DNA of 35,168 nt from an uncultured Prevotellaceae bacterium (GTDB lineage Bacteria; Bacteroidota; Bacteroidia; Bacteroidales; Bacteroidaceae), in the NCBI GenBank assembly GCA_902763615.1, contig CACWSX010000027.1, positions 1 through 35,168 on the forward strand, in the 5' to 3' direction. The notes under the pieces are model-generated. The model was given only the letters and a program-made list of their open reading frames with translations, searched no databases and was not told the origin of the DNA. Shown here piece by piece: positions 6,930 through 16,103 of the stretch. Both the position numbers and the translations under genes were made by a program. The first letter of the stretch is position 1. Each line of letters begins with the position of its first letter.

Positions 6930-7673
6930 TTAGCGAACTGTCATATGAAAGCACCCTTGCTTCACCTCATATTTGATATAGCATCGTTCACGTTCCCTCA
7001 TGTCACGCAAAACTTCCGATAATACCCATTTCAACGTGTCATTGCGGACTTGTCGGCGTGCCGGACCATCAGGTTCTTCAACAGTCTTATACCTATTGTA
7101 GCAGATATCGAATGTTGTGCCATAGAGATGGCATGAATTTTCAGTGGCATTGCCGTTACGACGACGCAGTTTCACCACATCCTCCTGCGAACGCAGCACA
7201 CTGGTAACGATCAACTTGTGGAGAGGAACCCCCTTGACATACAGACTATCGAAGAAAGCTTGACCTATATCTTGCAAAAGAACAGCTGCCCTTGGCACCA
7301 GATACGGGATGCTAGAATACAACGGATCGACATGATAATATGGATTGGAGGCGATATAAACCAGTTCGCGCTTGCGTGATTCGGCATCCTCACGGTCACG
7401 AACAGGCGTCACCCCCCATTGCTGAGCCGCTACCAGCTGTACGGCATTGGTATCAGGAAAAGCCACAGCATAACTGGCCACAGAACGGATTCGATGCGGA
7501 CGGACCTGATGATCTGGCGGTGTAGCCTTGACTATCTCTGTTATTTCCTTAAGAACTATCCGCGGTTCTGCTACCGAAGGCCATATCCATCGCACAACAG
7601 CGAGCAGTAATACTACGGCAGCAAACCCTGTGAGGAAACTTTTTTTGGTCAGTTTAAACGTTATTTTTCTCAT
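6930..7673 (-). CDS. DUF5715-like membrane-anchored protein with M15-peptidase-like motifs
   Basis: The 247-residue protein begins MRKITFKLTKKS and a membrane segment (FAAVVLLLAVVRWIW). The soluble part contains SVLRSQEDVVKLRRRNGNA, then SCHLYGTTFDICYNR, then CFHMTVR at the end. The S-x-H-x-x-G-x-x-x-D pattern and the late His resemble zinc-binding residues of M15 D-Ala-D-Ala carboxypeptidases, as in the Bacteroidetes family DUF5715. Activity on peptidoglycan is inference. An upstream in-frame extension runs across the promoter into phoH and is rejected in favour of the ATG at 7673, which follows a -7 box by only 8 bases. Confidence 0.75.
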   Translation of the reverse strand: MRKITFKLTKKSFLTGFAAVVLLLAVVRWIWPSVAEPRIVLKEITEIVKATPPDHQVRPHRIRSVASYAVAFPDTNAVQLVAAQQWGVTPVRDREDAESRKRELVYIASNPYYHVDPLYSSIPYLVPRAAVLLQDIGQAFFDSLYVKGVPLHKLIVTSVLRSQEDVVKLRRRNGNATENSCHLYGTTFDICYNRYKTVEEPDGPARRQVRNDTLKWVLSEVLRDMRERERCYIKYEVKQGCFHMTVR

Positions 7674-7681
7674 TTTGGCTA

Positions 7682-7710
7682 CAAAGGTACAAAAAAAGAG
7701 GTAAAGCCAA
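7682..7710 (-). promoter_or_regulatory. Promoter of the DUF5715-like gene
   Basis: On the minus strand TTG (7710-7708) is followed after 18 bases by TACCTTTG (7689-7682). Only 8 bases separate the -7 box from the ATG at 7673, so the mRNA would be leaderless or nearly so. Confidence 0.6.
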
Positions 7711-7733
7711 GCGGATAATTCATAAATATTTTG

Positions 7734-7741
7734 TAATTTTG
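7734..7741 (+). promoter_or_regulatory. Possible -7 box for phoH-purC
   Basis: TAATTTTG matches TAnnTTTG. It lies just before the non-ATG start candidates of phoH (TTG 7757 or 7769) and diverges from the promoter at 7682-7710. No good -33 element is visible. Confidence 0.4.
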
Positions 7742-7756
7742 CACGCAAAATATAAT

Positions 7757-8740
7757 TTGTATACAGATTTGATAGAGAAACATCTTGTTTTAGAGGATAT
7801 TGACCCCGTTGTATTCTACGGCGTGGGTAATGTACACTTGCAGATGATACGTTCGCTTTACCCCAAATTACGTATCGTAGCTCGCGATAATGTAATCCGA
7901 GTTTTGGGCGATGAAGAGCAGATGGCGGCATTTGAGGACTCGATAGAAAAACTCCGTAAGCATGTGTTGCGTTTCAACTCGCTAAATGAAGAGGATATTC
8001 TGGATATTGTGAAAGGTAAACGTGTGAAGGACGATGTGCCAGACGGCGTAATTGTCTACTCCATGTCAGGCAGAGCCATCAAACCGCGGAGCGAGAATCA
8101 GCAACGGCTCATTGAGGCTTACGAGAAAAACGACATGGTGTTTGCCGTTGGCCCTGCAGGAACAGGAAAGACCTACCTTTCAATCGCCCTAGCCGTGAAA
8201 GCTCTGAAAGAGAAGACGGCGAAGAAAATCATTCTCTCCCGTCCTGCTGTGGAAGCTGGCGAGAAACTGGGATTCTTACCAGGTGACATGAAGGACAAGA
8301 TAGACCCCTATCTGCAACCACTCTACGATGCTCTGGAAGATATGCTACCACAGGTGAAACTGCAAGACATGATGGAGAAACACATCATCCAGATTGCACC
8401 ACTCGCTTTTATGCGTGGCCGTACCCTCTCTGATGCCGTCGTCATCCTCGACGAGGCCCAGAACACGACACCTGCCCAGATACGCATGTTTCTCACACGA
8501 ATGGGCTGGAACACGAAGATGATTATTACTGGCGACATGACACAGATTGACCTCCCCCACTCTCAGAAAAGCGGTCTGATCGAGGCTCTGCACATATTAA
8601 ATAATGTAGAGGGCATTGGTGTGGTAAATCTCACTGGAAAAGATATTGTGCGTCACAAGCTTGTAACCCGTATTGTCAACGCTTACGAAGAATTCGACAA
8701 AGAAAAAAATAAAAGCAATGAAAGCATTAACAAAGACTGA
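7757..8740 (+). CDS. phoH: PhoH-family ATPase
   Basis: A PhoH-type P-loop ATPase of about 325 residues. After an N-terminal KH-like region ([37 protein letters not shown]) comes the ATPase core with Walker [14 protein letters not shown] and Walker [20 protein letters not shown], then [11 protein letters not shown]. PhoH/PhoL proteins are predicted RNA-associated ATPases or helicases, often near RNase YbeY; their role here is inferred from family. No ATG precedes the conserved start, so the gene must use TTG (7757 or 7769); 7739 is also in frame but lies inside the -7 box. The last 23 bases overlap purC, indicating coupling. Confidence 0.9.
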   Translation: MYTDLIEKHLVLEDIDPVVFYGVGNVHLQMIRSLYPKLRIVARDNVIRVLGDEEQMAAFEDSIEKLRKHVLRFNSLNEEDILDIVKGKRVKDDVPDGVIVYSMSGRAIKPRSENQQRLIEAYEKNDMVFAVGPAGTGKTYLSIALAVKALKEKTAKKIILSRPAVEAGEKLGFLPGDMKDKIDPYLQPLYDALEDMLPQVKLQDMMEKHIIQIAPLAFMRGRTLSDAVVILDEAQNTTPAQIRMFLTRMGWNTKMIITGDMTQIDLPHSQKSGLIEALHILNNVEGIGVVNLTGKDIVRHKLVTRIVNAYEEFDKEKNKSNESINKD

Positions 8741-9665
8741 CTTTCAGTTTGAAGGTCAAAAGAGTGTGTACCACGGCAAAGTCCGTGACGTGTATAACAT
8801 CAATGACGACCTGATGGTGATGGTTGCTACCGACCGCATCTCGGCTTTTGACGTGGTATTGCCAAAAGGCATTCCCTTCAAGGGCCAGGTACTTAACCAG
8901 ATTGCCGCTAAGTTCCTTGATGCCACGACCGACATCTGCCCGAACTGGAAACTGGCAACGCCCGATCCGATGGTCACCGTGGGCCTGAAGTGCGAGGGAT
9001 TCCGTGTAGAAATGATTATCCGTTCAATTCTCACAGGTTCTGCCTGGCGCGAATACAAGAACGGCTGTCGAGAGCTCTGCGGTGTAAAGCTACCTGACGG
9101 CATGAAAGAAAACGAGCGATTCCCTGAGCCCATTATCACCCCAACGACAAAGGCCGACGAAGGTCATGACATGAATATCTCGAAGGAAGAGATCATCGCC
9201 CAAGGCATTGTATCGGCTGAGGATTATGCCGTGATGGAGGACTACACCCGCAAGATTTTCGCCCGCGGACAGGAGATTGCCGCCAAACGTGGACTGATTC
9301 TCGTTGACACTAAGTACGAGTTCGGTAAACGCGATGGGAAGGTTTATCTCATCGATGAAATCCATACCCCCGACTCCAGCCGCTATTTCTATGCCGACGG
9401 CTATGAGGAGAAACTGGCCAAGGGCGAGCCCCAGAAGCAGCTCTCAAAGGAATTCGTGCGCCAGTGGCTCATCGAGCACGACTTCATGAATGAGCCCGGA
9501 CAGGTGATGCCTGAGATTACCGACGCATATGCCGAGAGCGTTAGCGATCGCTATATCGAACTCTATGAGCACATCGTAGGCGAGAAATTTGACAAGGCAA
9601 CAGAAGAAGGCAATATTGCGGCCCGCATTGAGAAAAATGTCAGCAACTGGCTGAAGACCAGATAA
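8718..9665 (+). CDS. purC: Phosphoribosylaminoimidazole-succinocarboxamide synthase (SAICAR synthase)
   Basis: PurC joins aspartate to CAIR using ATP, giving SAICAR in de novo purine synthesis. Visible family motifs are [20 protein letters not shown] and [12 protein letters not shown] at the ATP site, the later [14 protein letters not shown], and the C-terminal [14 protein letters not shown]. Length 315 residues is normal for the longer Bacteroidetes form. The start at 8718 (MKALTKTDF) fits the family; an upstream in-frame ATG (8673) would lie wholly inside phoH. It overlaps phoH by 23 bases and abuts menG with no gap. Confidence 0.95.
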   Translation: MKALTKTDFQFEGQKSVYHGKVRDVYNINDDLMVMVATDRISAFDVVLPKGIPFKGQVLNQIAAKFLDATTDICPNWKLATPDPMVTVGLKCEGFRVEMIIRSILTGSAWREYKNGCRELCGVKLPDGMKENERFPEPIITPTTKADEGHDMNISKEEIIAQGIVSAEDYAVMEDYTRKIFARGQEIAAKRGLILVDTKYEFGKRDGKVYLIDEIHTPDSSRYFYADGYEEKLAKGEPQKQLSKEFVRQWLIEHDFMNEPGQVMPEITDAYAESVSDRYIELYEHIVGEKFDKATEEGNIAARIEKNVSNWLKTR

Positions 9666-10397
9666 ATGTATAAACAAGAAGAGATAAACCCCTATCATGC
9701 CGGCGAGAAGTCTGCACAGGTGGAGGAGATGTTCGACAACATCGCCCCTACCTATGACAAACTGAACCATCGTCTGTCGTGGGACATCGATCGAGGATGG
9801 CGCAGAAAAGCTATCCAACAGTTGGTGCCCCATACTCCGAAAAAAGTTCTCGACATCGCTACAGGAACTGGCGATTTTGCCATCATGGCAGCAGAAATGC
9901 TACATCCTGAAAAACTCATTGGTGCTGATATCAGTGAAGGCATGATGCAAATAGGGCGTGAGAAAGTGGCAAAGAAAGGTCTTGATGGCATTATCGCCTT
10001 CGAGAAAGAAGACTGTCTGGCCCTCTCCTACCCTGATGACAGCTTTGACGCCGTGACAGCTGCTTTCGGTATCCGGAATTTCGCTGATCTTGATAAGGGT
10101 CTACGGGAAATGTGTCGGGTCTTGAAACCCGGAGCCCATCTGAGTATTGTAGAACTCACCACACCCATCAGTTTTCCCATGAAGCAACTCTTTCATGTTT
10201 ATAGTCATACGGTGTTGCCGCTTTACGGACGGATCATCAGTCACGACACCAGTGCTTATTCCTATCTCACTAAAACCATCGAAGCCTTCCCGCAGGGTGA
10301 ACGGATGGTTGAGATCCTACAGAAAGCTGGATTCAGTAAGGCCTCCTTCAAACGGCTCACCTTCGGCATCTGCACCATGTATTTCGCAACCAAATAA
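9666..10397 (+). CDS. menG: Demethylmenaquinone methyltransferase (UbiE/MenG)
   Basis: This AdoMet-dependent C-methyltransferase carries out the last step of menaquinone synthesis. Diagnostic stretches are [20 protein letters not shown] at the start, [13 protein letters not shown] (AdoMet loop), [16 protein letters not shown] and [13 protein letters not shown] at the end. 243 residues is typical. The ATG directly follows the purC stop codon, so the genes are co-transcribed. In an anaerobic Bacteroidales host the product is menaquinone rather than ubiquinone (family knowledge). Confidence 0.94.
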   Translation: MYKQEEINPYHAGEKSAQVEEMFDNIAPTYDKLNHRLSWDIDRGWRRKAIQQLVPHTPKKVLDIATGTGDFAIMAAEMLHPEKLIGADISEGMMQIGREKVAKKGLDGIIAFEKEDCLALSYPDDSFDAVTAAFGIRNFADLDKGLREMCRVLKPGAHLSIVELTTPISFPMKQLFHVYSHTVLPLYGRIISHDTSAYSYLTKTIEAFPQGERMVEILQKAGFSKASFKRLTFGICTMYFATK

Positions 10398-10407
10398 TAA
10401 TAGCGTT

Positions 10408-11157
10408 ATGGACAAATACGGATTGATTGGTTATCCTTTAGGACATTCGTTTTCCATCAGTTACTTCAACCAGAGGTTTGCTGATGAGGGCATCAATGCC
10501 AAGTATATCAATTTTGAGATCCCGAGCATCGATGAACTGCCGGAAGTCTTGGCAAAGAATCCCGAACTCAAGGGGCTTAATGTCACCATTCCATATAAGG
10601 AGAAAGTCTTTGATTTTCTGGACAGCGTGAGTCCCGAAGCCAGAGCCATCGGTGCTGTCAATGTTATCAAAATAACTCATGATGGTAGCAAGATATCACT
10701 AAAGGGATACAACAGCGATGTAATCGGATTCACCCAGAGCATAGAGCCTATGCTTGACAAGAAATGGCACAAAAAGGCTCTTATATTAGGAACGGGCGGT
10801 GCATCGAAGGCTATCAACTACGGTCTGAAGTCATTGGGACTTGAGACCGTGTTCGTGAGCCGTTACGAGCGTCCGGGTACGATACAATATAAGACCGTCA
10901 CCCCCGATGTCGTACGGGAATACAATGTGATTGTGAATTGTACGCCCCTAGGAATGTTCCCAAATACCGAAGTCTGTCCTGACCTACCCTATGAGGCGAT
11001 GGATCACCATACCATTCTCTACGACCTGATCTACAACCCCGATCAAACTCTGTTTATGCGTCGTGGAGCAGAATATGGTGCGGATGTCAAGAACGGTCTT
11101 GAAATGCTCTTGCTTCAGGCCTTTGCATCATGGGAATTCTGGAACGACGAAAGATGA
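10408..11157 (+). CDS. aroE: Shikimate dehydrogenase
   Basis: AroE reduces 3-dehydroshikimate to shikimate with NADPH in the chorismate pathway, which also feeds menaquinone synthesis. The start MDKYGLIGYPLGHSFS carries the substrate-binding Ser pair; NVTIPYKEKVFDFLD has the catalytic Lys; GYNSDVIGF has the catalytic Asp; ALILGTGGASKAI is the nucleotide-binding loop. 249 residues is standard. The gene begins 10 bases after menG. Longer in-frame extensions into menG are not supported by the family. Confidence 0.94.
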   Translation: MDKYGLIGYPLGHSFSISYFNQRFADEGINAKYINFEIPSIDELPEVLAKNPELKGLNVTIPYKEKVFDFLDSVSPEARAIGAVNVIKITHDGSKISLKGYNSDVIGFTQSIEPMLDKKWHKKALILGTGGASKAINYGLKSLGLETVFVSRYERPGTIQYKTVTPDVVREYNVIVNCTPLGMFPNTEVCPDLPYEAMDHHTILYDLIYNPDQTLFMRRGAEYGADVKNGLEMLLLQAFASWEFWNDER

Positions 11158-11176
11158 ACTGAAAAATTATAAAATT

Positions 11177-12340
11177 ATGGACAACAGATATATGATGCGC
11201 GGTGTGAGTGCCGCCAAAGAAGATGTACACAACGCAATTAAGAACATTGACAAAGGCATCTTTCCACAGGCTTTCTGTAAGATTATCCCTGATATCTTAG
11301 GGGGCGATCCTGACTATTGTAATATCATGCATGCCGACGGTGCCGGAACGAAGTCGGCGCTGGCATATATGTATTGGAAGGAAACGGGCGATCTCTCCGT
11401 ATGGAAAGGCATTGCTCAGGATGCTATCGTGATGAATACCGATGACTTGCTTTGCGTTGGTGCTGTAGATAACATCTTGGTTTCATCCACCATCGGACGC
11501 AATAAGATGCTGATTCCCGGTGAGGTGATTTCTGCTATCATCAATGGGACTGACGAACTCTTGGCAGAGCTCCGCGAGATGGGTATCGGTATTTATCCTA
11601 CGGGTGGTGAAACGGCAGACGTTGGTGATCTCGTTCGCACCATAATCGTTGATTCCACCGTTACCTGCCGTATGAAAAGGAGCGAAGTCATCGACAATGC
11701 CAATATCCGTCCGGGTGATGTGATTGTAGGCCTTTCGTCCACAGGACAGGCTACCTATGAGAAGCGTTATAACGGTGGCATGGGGTCGAATGGGCTGACT
11801 TCTGCCCGTCATGATGTCTTTGCCAAGTATCTGGCAGAGAACTATCCCGAGAGTTACGACCACGCCGTGCCCGATGAACTCGTGTATAGTGGTAAGTATA
11901 AGTTGACGGATGCCGTTGAGGGGTCTCCAGTGGATGCAGGACAACTCGTGCTCTCGCCTACCCGCACCTATGCTCCTGTCATCAAAAAGTTACTTGACGA
12001 GTTGCGTCCGGAGATTCACGGCATGGTACACTGTACGGGCGGTGCCCAGACGAAAGTGTTGCACTTCGTAAACGATAACTGCAAGGTTATTAAGGACAAC
12101 ATGTTCCCTGTTCCCCCACTCTTCCATGCTATCCATGAGTGCTCCGGTACCGATTGGAAGGAGATGTATCAGGTGTTCAACATGGGTCATCGCATGGAGA
12201 TCTATGTGCGTCCGGAAGTGGCAGAGCAAGTCATTGCCATTTCGAAGTCCTTCAATATCGACGCTCAAATTGTCGGTCATATCGAGGAAGGCCCCAAGAG
12301 TCTGACGATCAGATCGGAATTCGGAGAGTTCAATTACTAA
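11177..12340 (+). CDS. purM: Phosphoribosylformylglycinamidine cyclo-ligase (AIR synthase)
   Basis: PurM closes the imidazole ring of AIR using ATP in de novo purine synthesis. Visible features: MMRGVSAAKEDVHNAIKNI at the start, MHADGAGTKSALAYMYWKET, the conserved DAIVMNTDDLLCVGA, IYPTGGETADVGDLV, and the C-terminal VFNMGHRMEIYV (the family VFNMGxG region). At 387 residues it is the longer Bacteroidetes version. It begins 19 bases after aroE. The purC-menG-aroE-purM order suggests co-expression of purine and quinone/aromatic steps. Confidence 0.94.
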   Translation: MDNRYMMRGVSAAKEDVHNAIKNIDKGIFPQAFCKIIPDILGGDPDYCNIMHADGAGTKSALAYMYWKETGDLSVWKGIAQDAIVMNTDDLLCVGAVDNILVSSTIGRNKMLIPGEVISAIINGTDELLAELREMGIGIYPTGGETADVGDLVRTIIVDSTVTCRMKRSEVIDNANIRPGDVIVGLSSTGQATYEKRYNGGMGSNGLTSARHDVFAKYLAENYPESYDHAVPDELVYSGKYKLTDAVEGSPVDAGQLVLSPTRTYAPVIKKLLDELRPEIHGMVHCTGGAQTKVLHFVNDNCKVIKDNMFPVPPLFHAIHECSGTDWKEMYQVFNMGHRMEIYVRPEVAEQVIAISKSFNIDAQIVGHIEEGPKSLTIRSEFGEFNY

Positions 12341-12352
12341 ATCCCTAACAGC

Positions 12353-12637
12353 ATGACAAGAAAAATCCTTTCCATCATCGCCATTCTAATGCTGACATCT
12401 TGTGCTGAGATTGCCAGTGTCATCGTGGAAGACGAAATGCAAAGAGGTTTACAAAAAGGACAGACTAATCAAAAGCGTACAAAGGCCGATGATAAGAAAC
12501 TGACCAAACAGGAAGAGACATTGAAGAAAGAAGGTAAGTGCCCTGTGTGTAAAGGAATGGGGAAAACCCCTGACGGACTATATATCTGTGAGACCTGTAA
12601 GGGTACAGGAAAATATGTAGAAACAAATAACAAGTAA
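12353..12637 (+). CDS. Small lipoprotein with a DnaJ-type zinc-binding pair
   Basis: A 94-residue protein with a lipoprotein signal ending LTSC (about Cys17), a Lys/Gln/Glu-rich helical linker, and two CxxCxGxG repeats: CPVCKGMG and CETCKGTG. Two such repeats form one four-cysteine zinc site in the DnaJ cysteine-rich region. Finding this on a lipid anchor outside the cytoplasm is unusual; it could bind metal or unfolded protein, but no function is known to me. It sits 12 bases after purM and 5 bases before prfA, so it belongs to the same transcript. Confidence 0.8.
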   Translation: MTRKILSIIAILMLTSCAEIASVIVEDEMQRGLQKGQTNQKRTKADDKKLTKQEETLKKEGKCPVCKGMGKTPDGLYICETCKGTGKYVETNNK

Positions 12638-12642
12638 GAATA

Positions 12643-13758
12643 ATGGCAGAAGCAAGTAATAGCATTTTACAAAAACTTGACGGACTGGAGGCACGTTTCG
12701 AGGAGGTATCAACCCTGATTACCGACCCCGATGTGATAGCCGATCAGAACCGTTTCGTGAAACTGACGAAAGAGTATAAGGATTTGGGCGACATTATGGA
12801 TGCTCGCAAACGCTATATTGCCTGTCTGAATGGTATCAAAGAGGCAAAGGATATCCTTGCCAACGAAACCGATCCAGAGATGAAGGAAATGGCGCGTGAG
12901 GAACTGGCGATGAACGAAGAACTTCAGCCCAAGTTGGAAGAAGAAATCAAGATTGCCCTCATTCCGAAAGATCCTGAGGATGCTAAGAATGTTCAGATGG
13001 AGATCCGTGCTGGAACAGGTGGCGACGAGGCTTGCCTGTTTGCGGGTGACTTGTTCAAGATGTATAAGAGCTACTGTGACTCAAAAGGCTGGAATCTCTC
13101 TATTACCAGTGTATCCGAAGGTGCAGTGGGTGGATACAAGGAAATCGATTTCGCCGTTTCAGGAGCTGATGTCTACGGCACTTTGAAGTATGAGTCGGGG
13201 GTGCATCGTGTGCAGCGTGTCCCCGCCACTGAGACTCAGGGCCGCATGCATACCTCTGCCGCTACCGTTGCCGTACTCCCCGAAGCCGATAAGTTCGAGG
13301 TACATGTAAATGAAGGTGAAATCAAGTGGGACACCTTCCGTTCTTCGGGAGCTGGTGGTCAGAACGTGAATAAGGTAGAATCCGGTGTGCGTCTGCGTTA
13401 TATGTGGAAGAACCCGAATACCGGTGAAACCGAGGAAATTCTCATCGAATGTACGGAAACGCGCGACCAGCCTAAGAACAAGGAACGTGCTCTCTCGCGC
13501 CTCTATACCTTTATCTATGATAAGGAGCACCAGAAGTATATGGACGATATTGCTTCACGTCGTAAGAGTTTGGTGTCGACGGGTGACCGTAGTGCGAAGA
13601 TCCGCACCTACAATTTCCCCCAGGGCCGTGTGACTGACCATCGTATCGGCTACACCACTCACGACCTGCAGGGCTTCCTCGGAGGCGACATTCAGGCGAT
13701 GATCGATGCCTTGACCGTCGCTGAGAACGCAGAAAGAATGAAAGAAACAGAATTGTAA
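12643..13758 (+). CDS. prfA: Peptide chain release factor 1
   Basis: RF1 reads UAA and UAG and releases the finished peptide. The stop-codon-reading PAT tripeptide is present in HRVQRVPATETQGRMHTS, and the catalytic GGQ lies in SSGAGGQNVNKVESGVRLRY. The N-terminal coiled helical domain covers roughly residues 1-110. 371 residues is within the family range. The start is 5 bases after the zinc-motif lipoprotein gene. GGQ and PAT together distinguish it from RF2, which has SPF. Confidence 0.96.
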   Translation: MAEASNSILQKLDGLEARFEEVSTLITDPDVIADQNRFVKLTKEYKDLGDIMDARKRYIACLNGIKEAKDILANETDPEMKEMAREELAMNEELQPKLEEEIKIALIPKDPEDAKNVQMEIRAGTGGDEACLFAGDLFKMYKSYCDSKGWNLSITSVSEGAVGGYKEIDFAVSGADVYGTLKYESGVHRVQRVPATETQGRMHTSAATVAVLPEADKFEVHVNEGEIKWDTFRSSGAGGQNVNKVESGVRLRYMWKNPNTGETEEILIECTETRDQPKNKERALSRLYTFIYDKEHQKYMDDIASRRKSLVSTGDRSAKIRTYNFPQGRVTDHRIGYTTHDLQGFLGGDIQAMIDALTVAENAERMKETEL

Positions 13759-13775
13759 AAATAAGCTTCAGTCGT

Positions 13776-13994
13776 ATGAAAGATAAGTTGAAAGCGTTCT
13801 GGGCACCCATGAGAGAGGAGTTCAATAAAGAACATGCCATTATAAACATTATTGGTGCGTTGGGATTTATCCCTGCTGAATATCTTTCCAGAGAGATTGG
13901 CGGCAGCATTTGGCTGTTTATGATATTAATTATCACATGGTGGGCACTTGTTGTCCTGATTTTCCTGACCTATCGTTATTTAAAAAGCAAATAA
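13776..13994 (+). CDS. Small membrane protein, unknown
   Basis: 72 residues: a charged N-terminal helix ([20 protein letters not shown]), a weakly hydrophobic segment ([17 protein letters not shown]) and one clear transmembrane segment ([19 protein letters not shown]) ending YRYLKSK. The short gaps to prfA (17 bases) and pyrF (2 bases) support a real gene in the operon. No family recognised. Confidence 0.65.
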   Translation: MKDKLKAFWAPMREEFNKEHAIINIIGALGFIPAEYLSREIGGSIWLFMILIITWWALVVLIFLTYRYLKSK

Positions 13995-13996
13995 AT

Positions 13997-14827
13997 ATGA
14001 CGCGCAAAGAACTAATTGAACAGATCAAACAGAAGGAGAGTTTCCTCTGCGTGGGATTGGACACCGACGCCAAGAAGATGCCCCAGTGCGTCTTCGACCT
14101 CCACGATCCCATCTTCGAGTTTAATAAGGCTATTATCGACGCCACTGCACCCTACTGTGTGGCCTACAAACCTAACCTCGCTTTCTACGAGGCCTATGGT
14201 GTGAAAGGCATGATATCGTTCGAAAAAACCATCCGATACCTCAAGGAGCATCATCCCCACCACATGATTATCGCTGATGCCAAACGCGGTGATATCGGCA
14301 ATACATCACAGATGTATGCCCGTACCTTTTTTGAGGAATACAATGTGGATGCCCTCACCGTTGCCCCCTATATGGGTGAAGACTCGGTGACACCATTCCT
14401 TGGTTATGAAGGCAAGTGGGTGATTCTTCTGGCGCTGACATCGAATAAAGGCTCTCATGATTTCCAACTGACAGCCGATGCCCAGGGCGAACGTTTGTTT
14501 GAGAAAGTGCTGAAACAGTCACAGCAATGGGGAAATACAGAGAATATGATGTATGTCGTTGGTGCTACACAAGGACAGATGTTTGAGGATATCCGCAAAG
14601 TTGCACCCGATCATTTCCTTTTAGTGCCAGGTGTCGGTGCGCAGGGAGGCTCGCTCGAGGAAGTCTGCAAATATGGCATGACACGGGACTGTGGTCTGTT
14701 GGTGAATTCATCACGTGGCATCATCTATGCCAGTAACGATGACCATTATGCTGAGATTGCTGGTAATAAGGCCCGTGAATTACAACAGCAAATGGCCGAA
14801 GAATTGAAGAAGGCTGGTATAATATAA
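13997..14827 (+). CDS. pyrF: Orotidine 5'-phosphate decarboxylase (type 2)
   Basis: PyrF decarboxylates OMP to UMP, the last step of pyrimidine synthesis. The active-site signature is [14 protein letters not shown], with Asp-x-Lys-x-x-x-Asp; the start has [15 protein letters not shown], and the phosphate-binding end shows [15 protein letters not shown] and [13 protein letters not shown]. 276 residues fits the longer type 2 subgroup. The start ATG 13997 is 2 bases past the small membrane gene stop. An upstream extension to 13910 lies inside that gene and is rejected. Confidence 0.95.
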   Translation: MTRKELIEQIKQKESFLCVGLDTDAKKMPQCVFDLHDPIFEFNKAIIDATAPYCVAYKPNLAFYEAYGVKGMISFEKTIRYLKEHHPHHMIIADAKRGDIGNTSQMYARTFFEEYNVDALTVAPYMGEDSVTPFLGYEGKWVILLALTSNKGSHDFQLTADAQGERLFEKVLKQSQQWGNTENMMYVVGATQGQMFEDIRKVAPDHFLLVPGVGAQGGSLEEVCKYGMTRDCGLLVNSSRGIIYASNDDHYAEIAGNKARELQQQMAEELKKAGII

Positions 14828-14831
14828 AGAG

Positions 14832-16058
14832 GTGAACAGCGCAAAAATCATCAACGACCCGGTATTCGGTTTTATCAAGATACCACGCGGACTGCTCTAC
14901 GGCATCGTAGAGCATCCCTTGTTTCAGCGCCTGAACCGTATCAATCAGCTGGGCTTGGCATCGGTGGTCTATCCAGGTGCCCGTCATACAAGATTTCAGC
15001 ATTCCATCGGTGCTTTTCACCTTATGACTGAGGCTGTGAGATCGCTTCAGGAGAAGGGGAATTTCATCTTTGATTCCGAAGCAGAAGCCGTAGAAGCGGC
15101 CATTCTGATGCATGACATCGGTCACGGACCATTCTCCCATGTCTTGGAGAATACCCTCATTCATGATATCTCCCACGAAGACATCTCACTGTTGATGATG
15201 GAGAAGATAAACAGCGATTTCAACGGACAATTGAACCTGGCAATCTCAATTTTCAAGGGCGAGTACGGCAAGAACTTCCTGCACCAGCTGATATCCAGTC
15301 AACTCGACATGGACAGGCTCGACTATCTGCGACGTGACTCCTTCTTTACAGGCGTGACGGAAGGAAATATCGGTTCTGCTCGTATCATTAAGATGCTCAA
15401 TGTGATAGACGATTCTCTTGTAGTAGAACATAAAGGCATTTATTCACTCGAAAACTATCTCACGACTCGTCGTCTGATGTATTGGCAGGTCTATCTGCAT
15501 CGTACCTGTGTGGCCTACGAGAAAGTACTCATTAACATGCTGAATCGCGCTAAAGATCTTATCCGTATGGGGCAGCAGGTGTTTGCTTCCCCTGCCCTGT
15601 TCTATTTCCTATCGAATGAGGTTGACAAGGTTTGGTTTGATACCCATTCCGAAGCCCTTGACAATTATAGCGAACTCGATGATTCTGATCTTTGGAGTGC
15701 CATGAAGGTATGGAAACACCACGATGATAAGATCCTCTCCACGTTGGCTACCGATATGCTTGACCGCCATATCTTCAAAGTCGAAGTGACTGAAGAACCT
15801 GTCGACGAGACGCATGTTGAGACCCTTGCCAAGGAGATTTCCGCTCAGATGGATATCTCGATTGACGATGCCAAGCACTATATGATGAGCCTGAATACCA
15901 TCTCAAAAGACATGTATAATGTCGATGACGACAGCATCGCAATACTTTACAAAAACGGCGAAATTCGTGACATTTCCGAAGCCTCTGAATTGCTAAATGT
16001 TCAATTACTTTCTAAAAAAATAAGAAAATACTACCTTTGTTATCAGCGTTTTGGATAA
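14832..16058 (+). CDS. HD-domain phosphohydrolase (dGTPase/SAMHD1-like)
   Basis: 408 residues with an HD metal site: His57 in RHTRFQHSIG, His94-Asp95 in ILMHDIGHGPFSH, and a downstream Asp in SQLDMDRLDYLRRDS. The spacing matches the dNTP triphosphohydrolase/SAMHD1-like branch of HD proteins. The family hydrolyses dNTPs or related nucleotides; the exact substrate is unknown. The start is GTG, 4 bases after pyrF, so it is the end of the purC-to-pyrF transcript. The C-terminal third (DETHVETLAKEISAQMDI onward) is a separate helical region of unknown role. Confidence 0.85.
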   Translation: MNSAKIINDPVFGFIKIPRGLLYGIVEHPLFQRLNRINQLGLASVVYPGARHTRFQHSIGAFHLMTEAVRSLQEKGNFIFDSEAEAVEAAILMHDIGHGPFSHVLENTLIHDISHEDISLLMMEKINSDFNGQLNLAISIFKGEYGKNFLHQLISSQLDMDRLDYLRRDSFFTGVTEGNIGSARIIKMLNVIDDSLVVEHKGIYSLENYLTTRRLMYWQVYLHRTCVAYEKVLINMLNRAKDLIRMGQQVFASPALFYFLSNEVDKVWFDTHSEALDNYSELDDSDLWSAMKVWKHHDDKILSTLATDMLDRHIFKVEVTEEPVDETHVETLAKEISAQMDISIDDAKHYMMSLNTISKDMYNVDDDSIAILYKNGEIRDISEASELLNVQLLSKKIRKYYLCYQRFG

Positions 16059-16073
16059 TTTTTACTATCTTTG
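16032..16073 (+). promoter_or_regulatory. Candidate promoter region of the lpx operon (two -7 boxes)
   Basis: TACCTTTG at 16032-16039 and TATCTTTG at 16066-16073 both match TAnnTTTG. The second lies 30 bases before the lpxD start and is the better candidate. Neither has a clearly spaced -33 TTTG. The boxes overlap the 3' end of the HD gene. Confidence 0.5.
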
Positions 16074-16103
16074 CGCGCAAATAGTAATAACAAGCGAAAA
16101 ATT

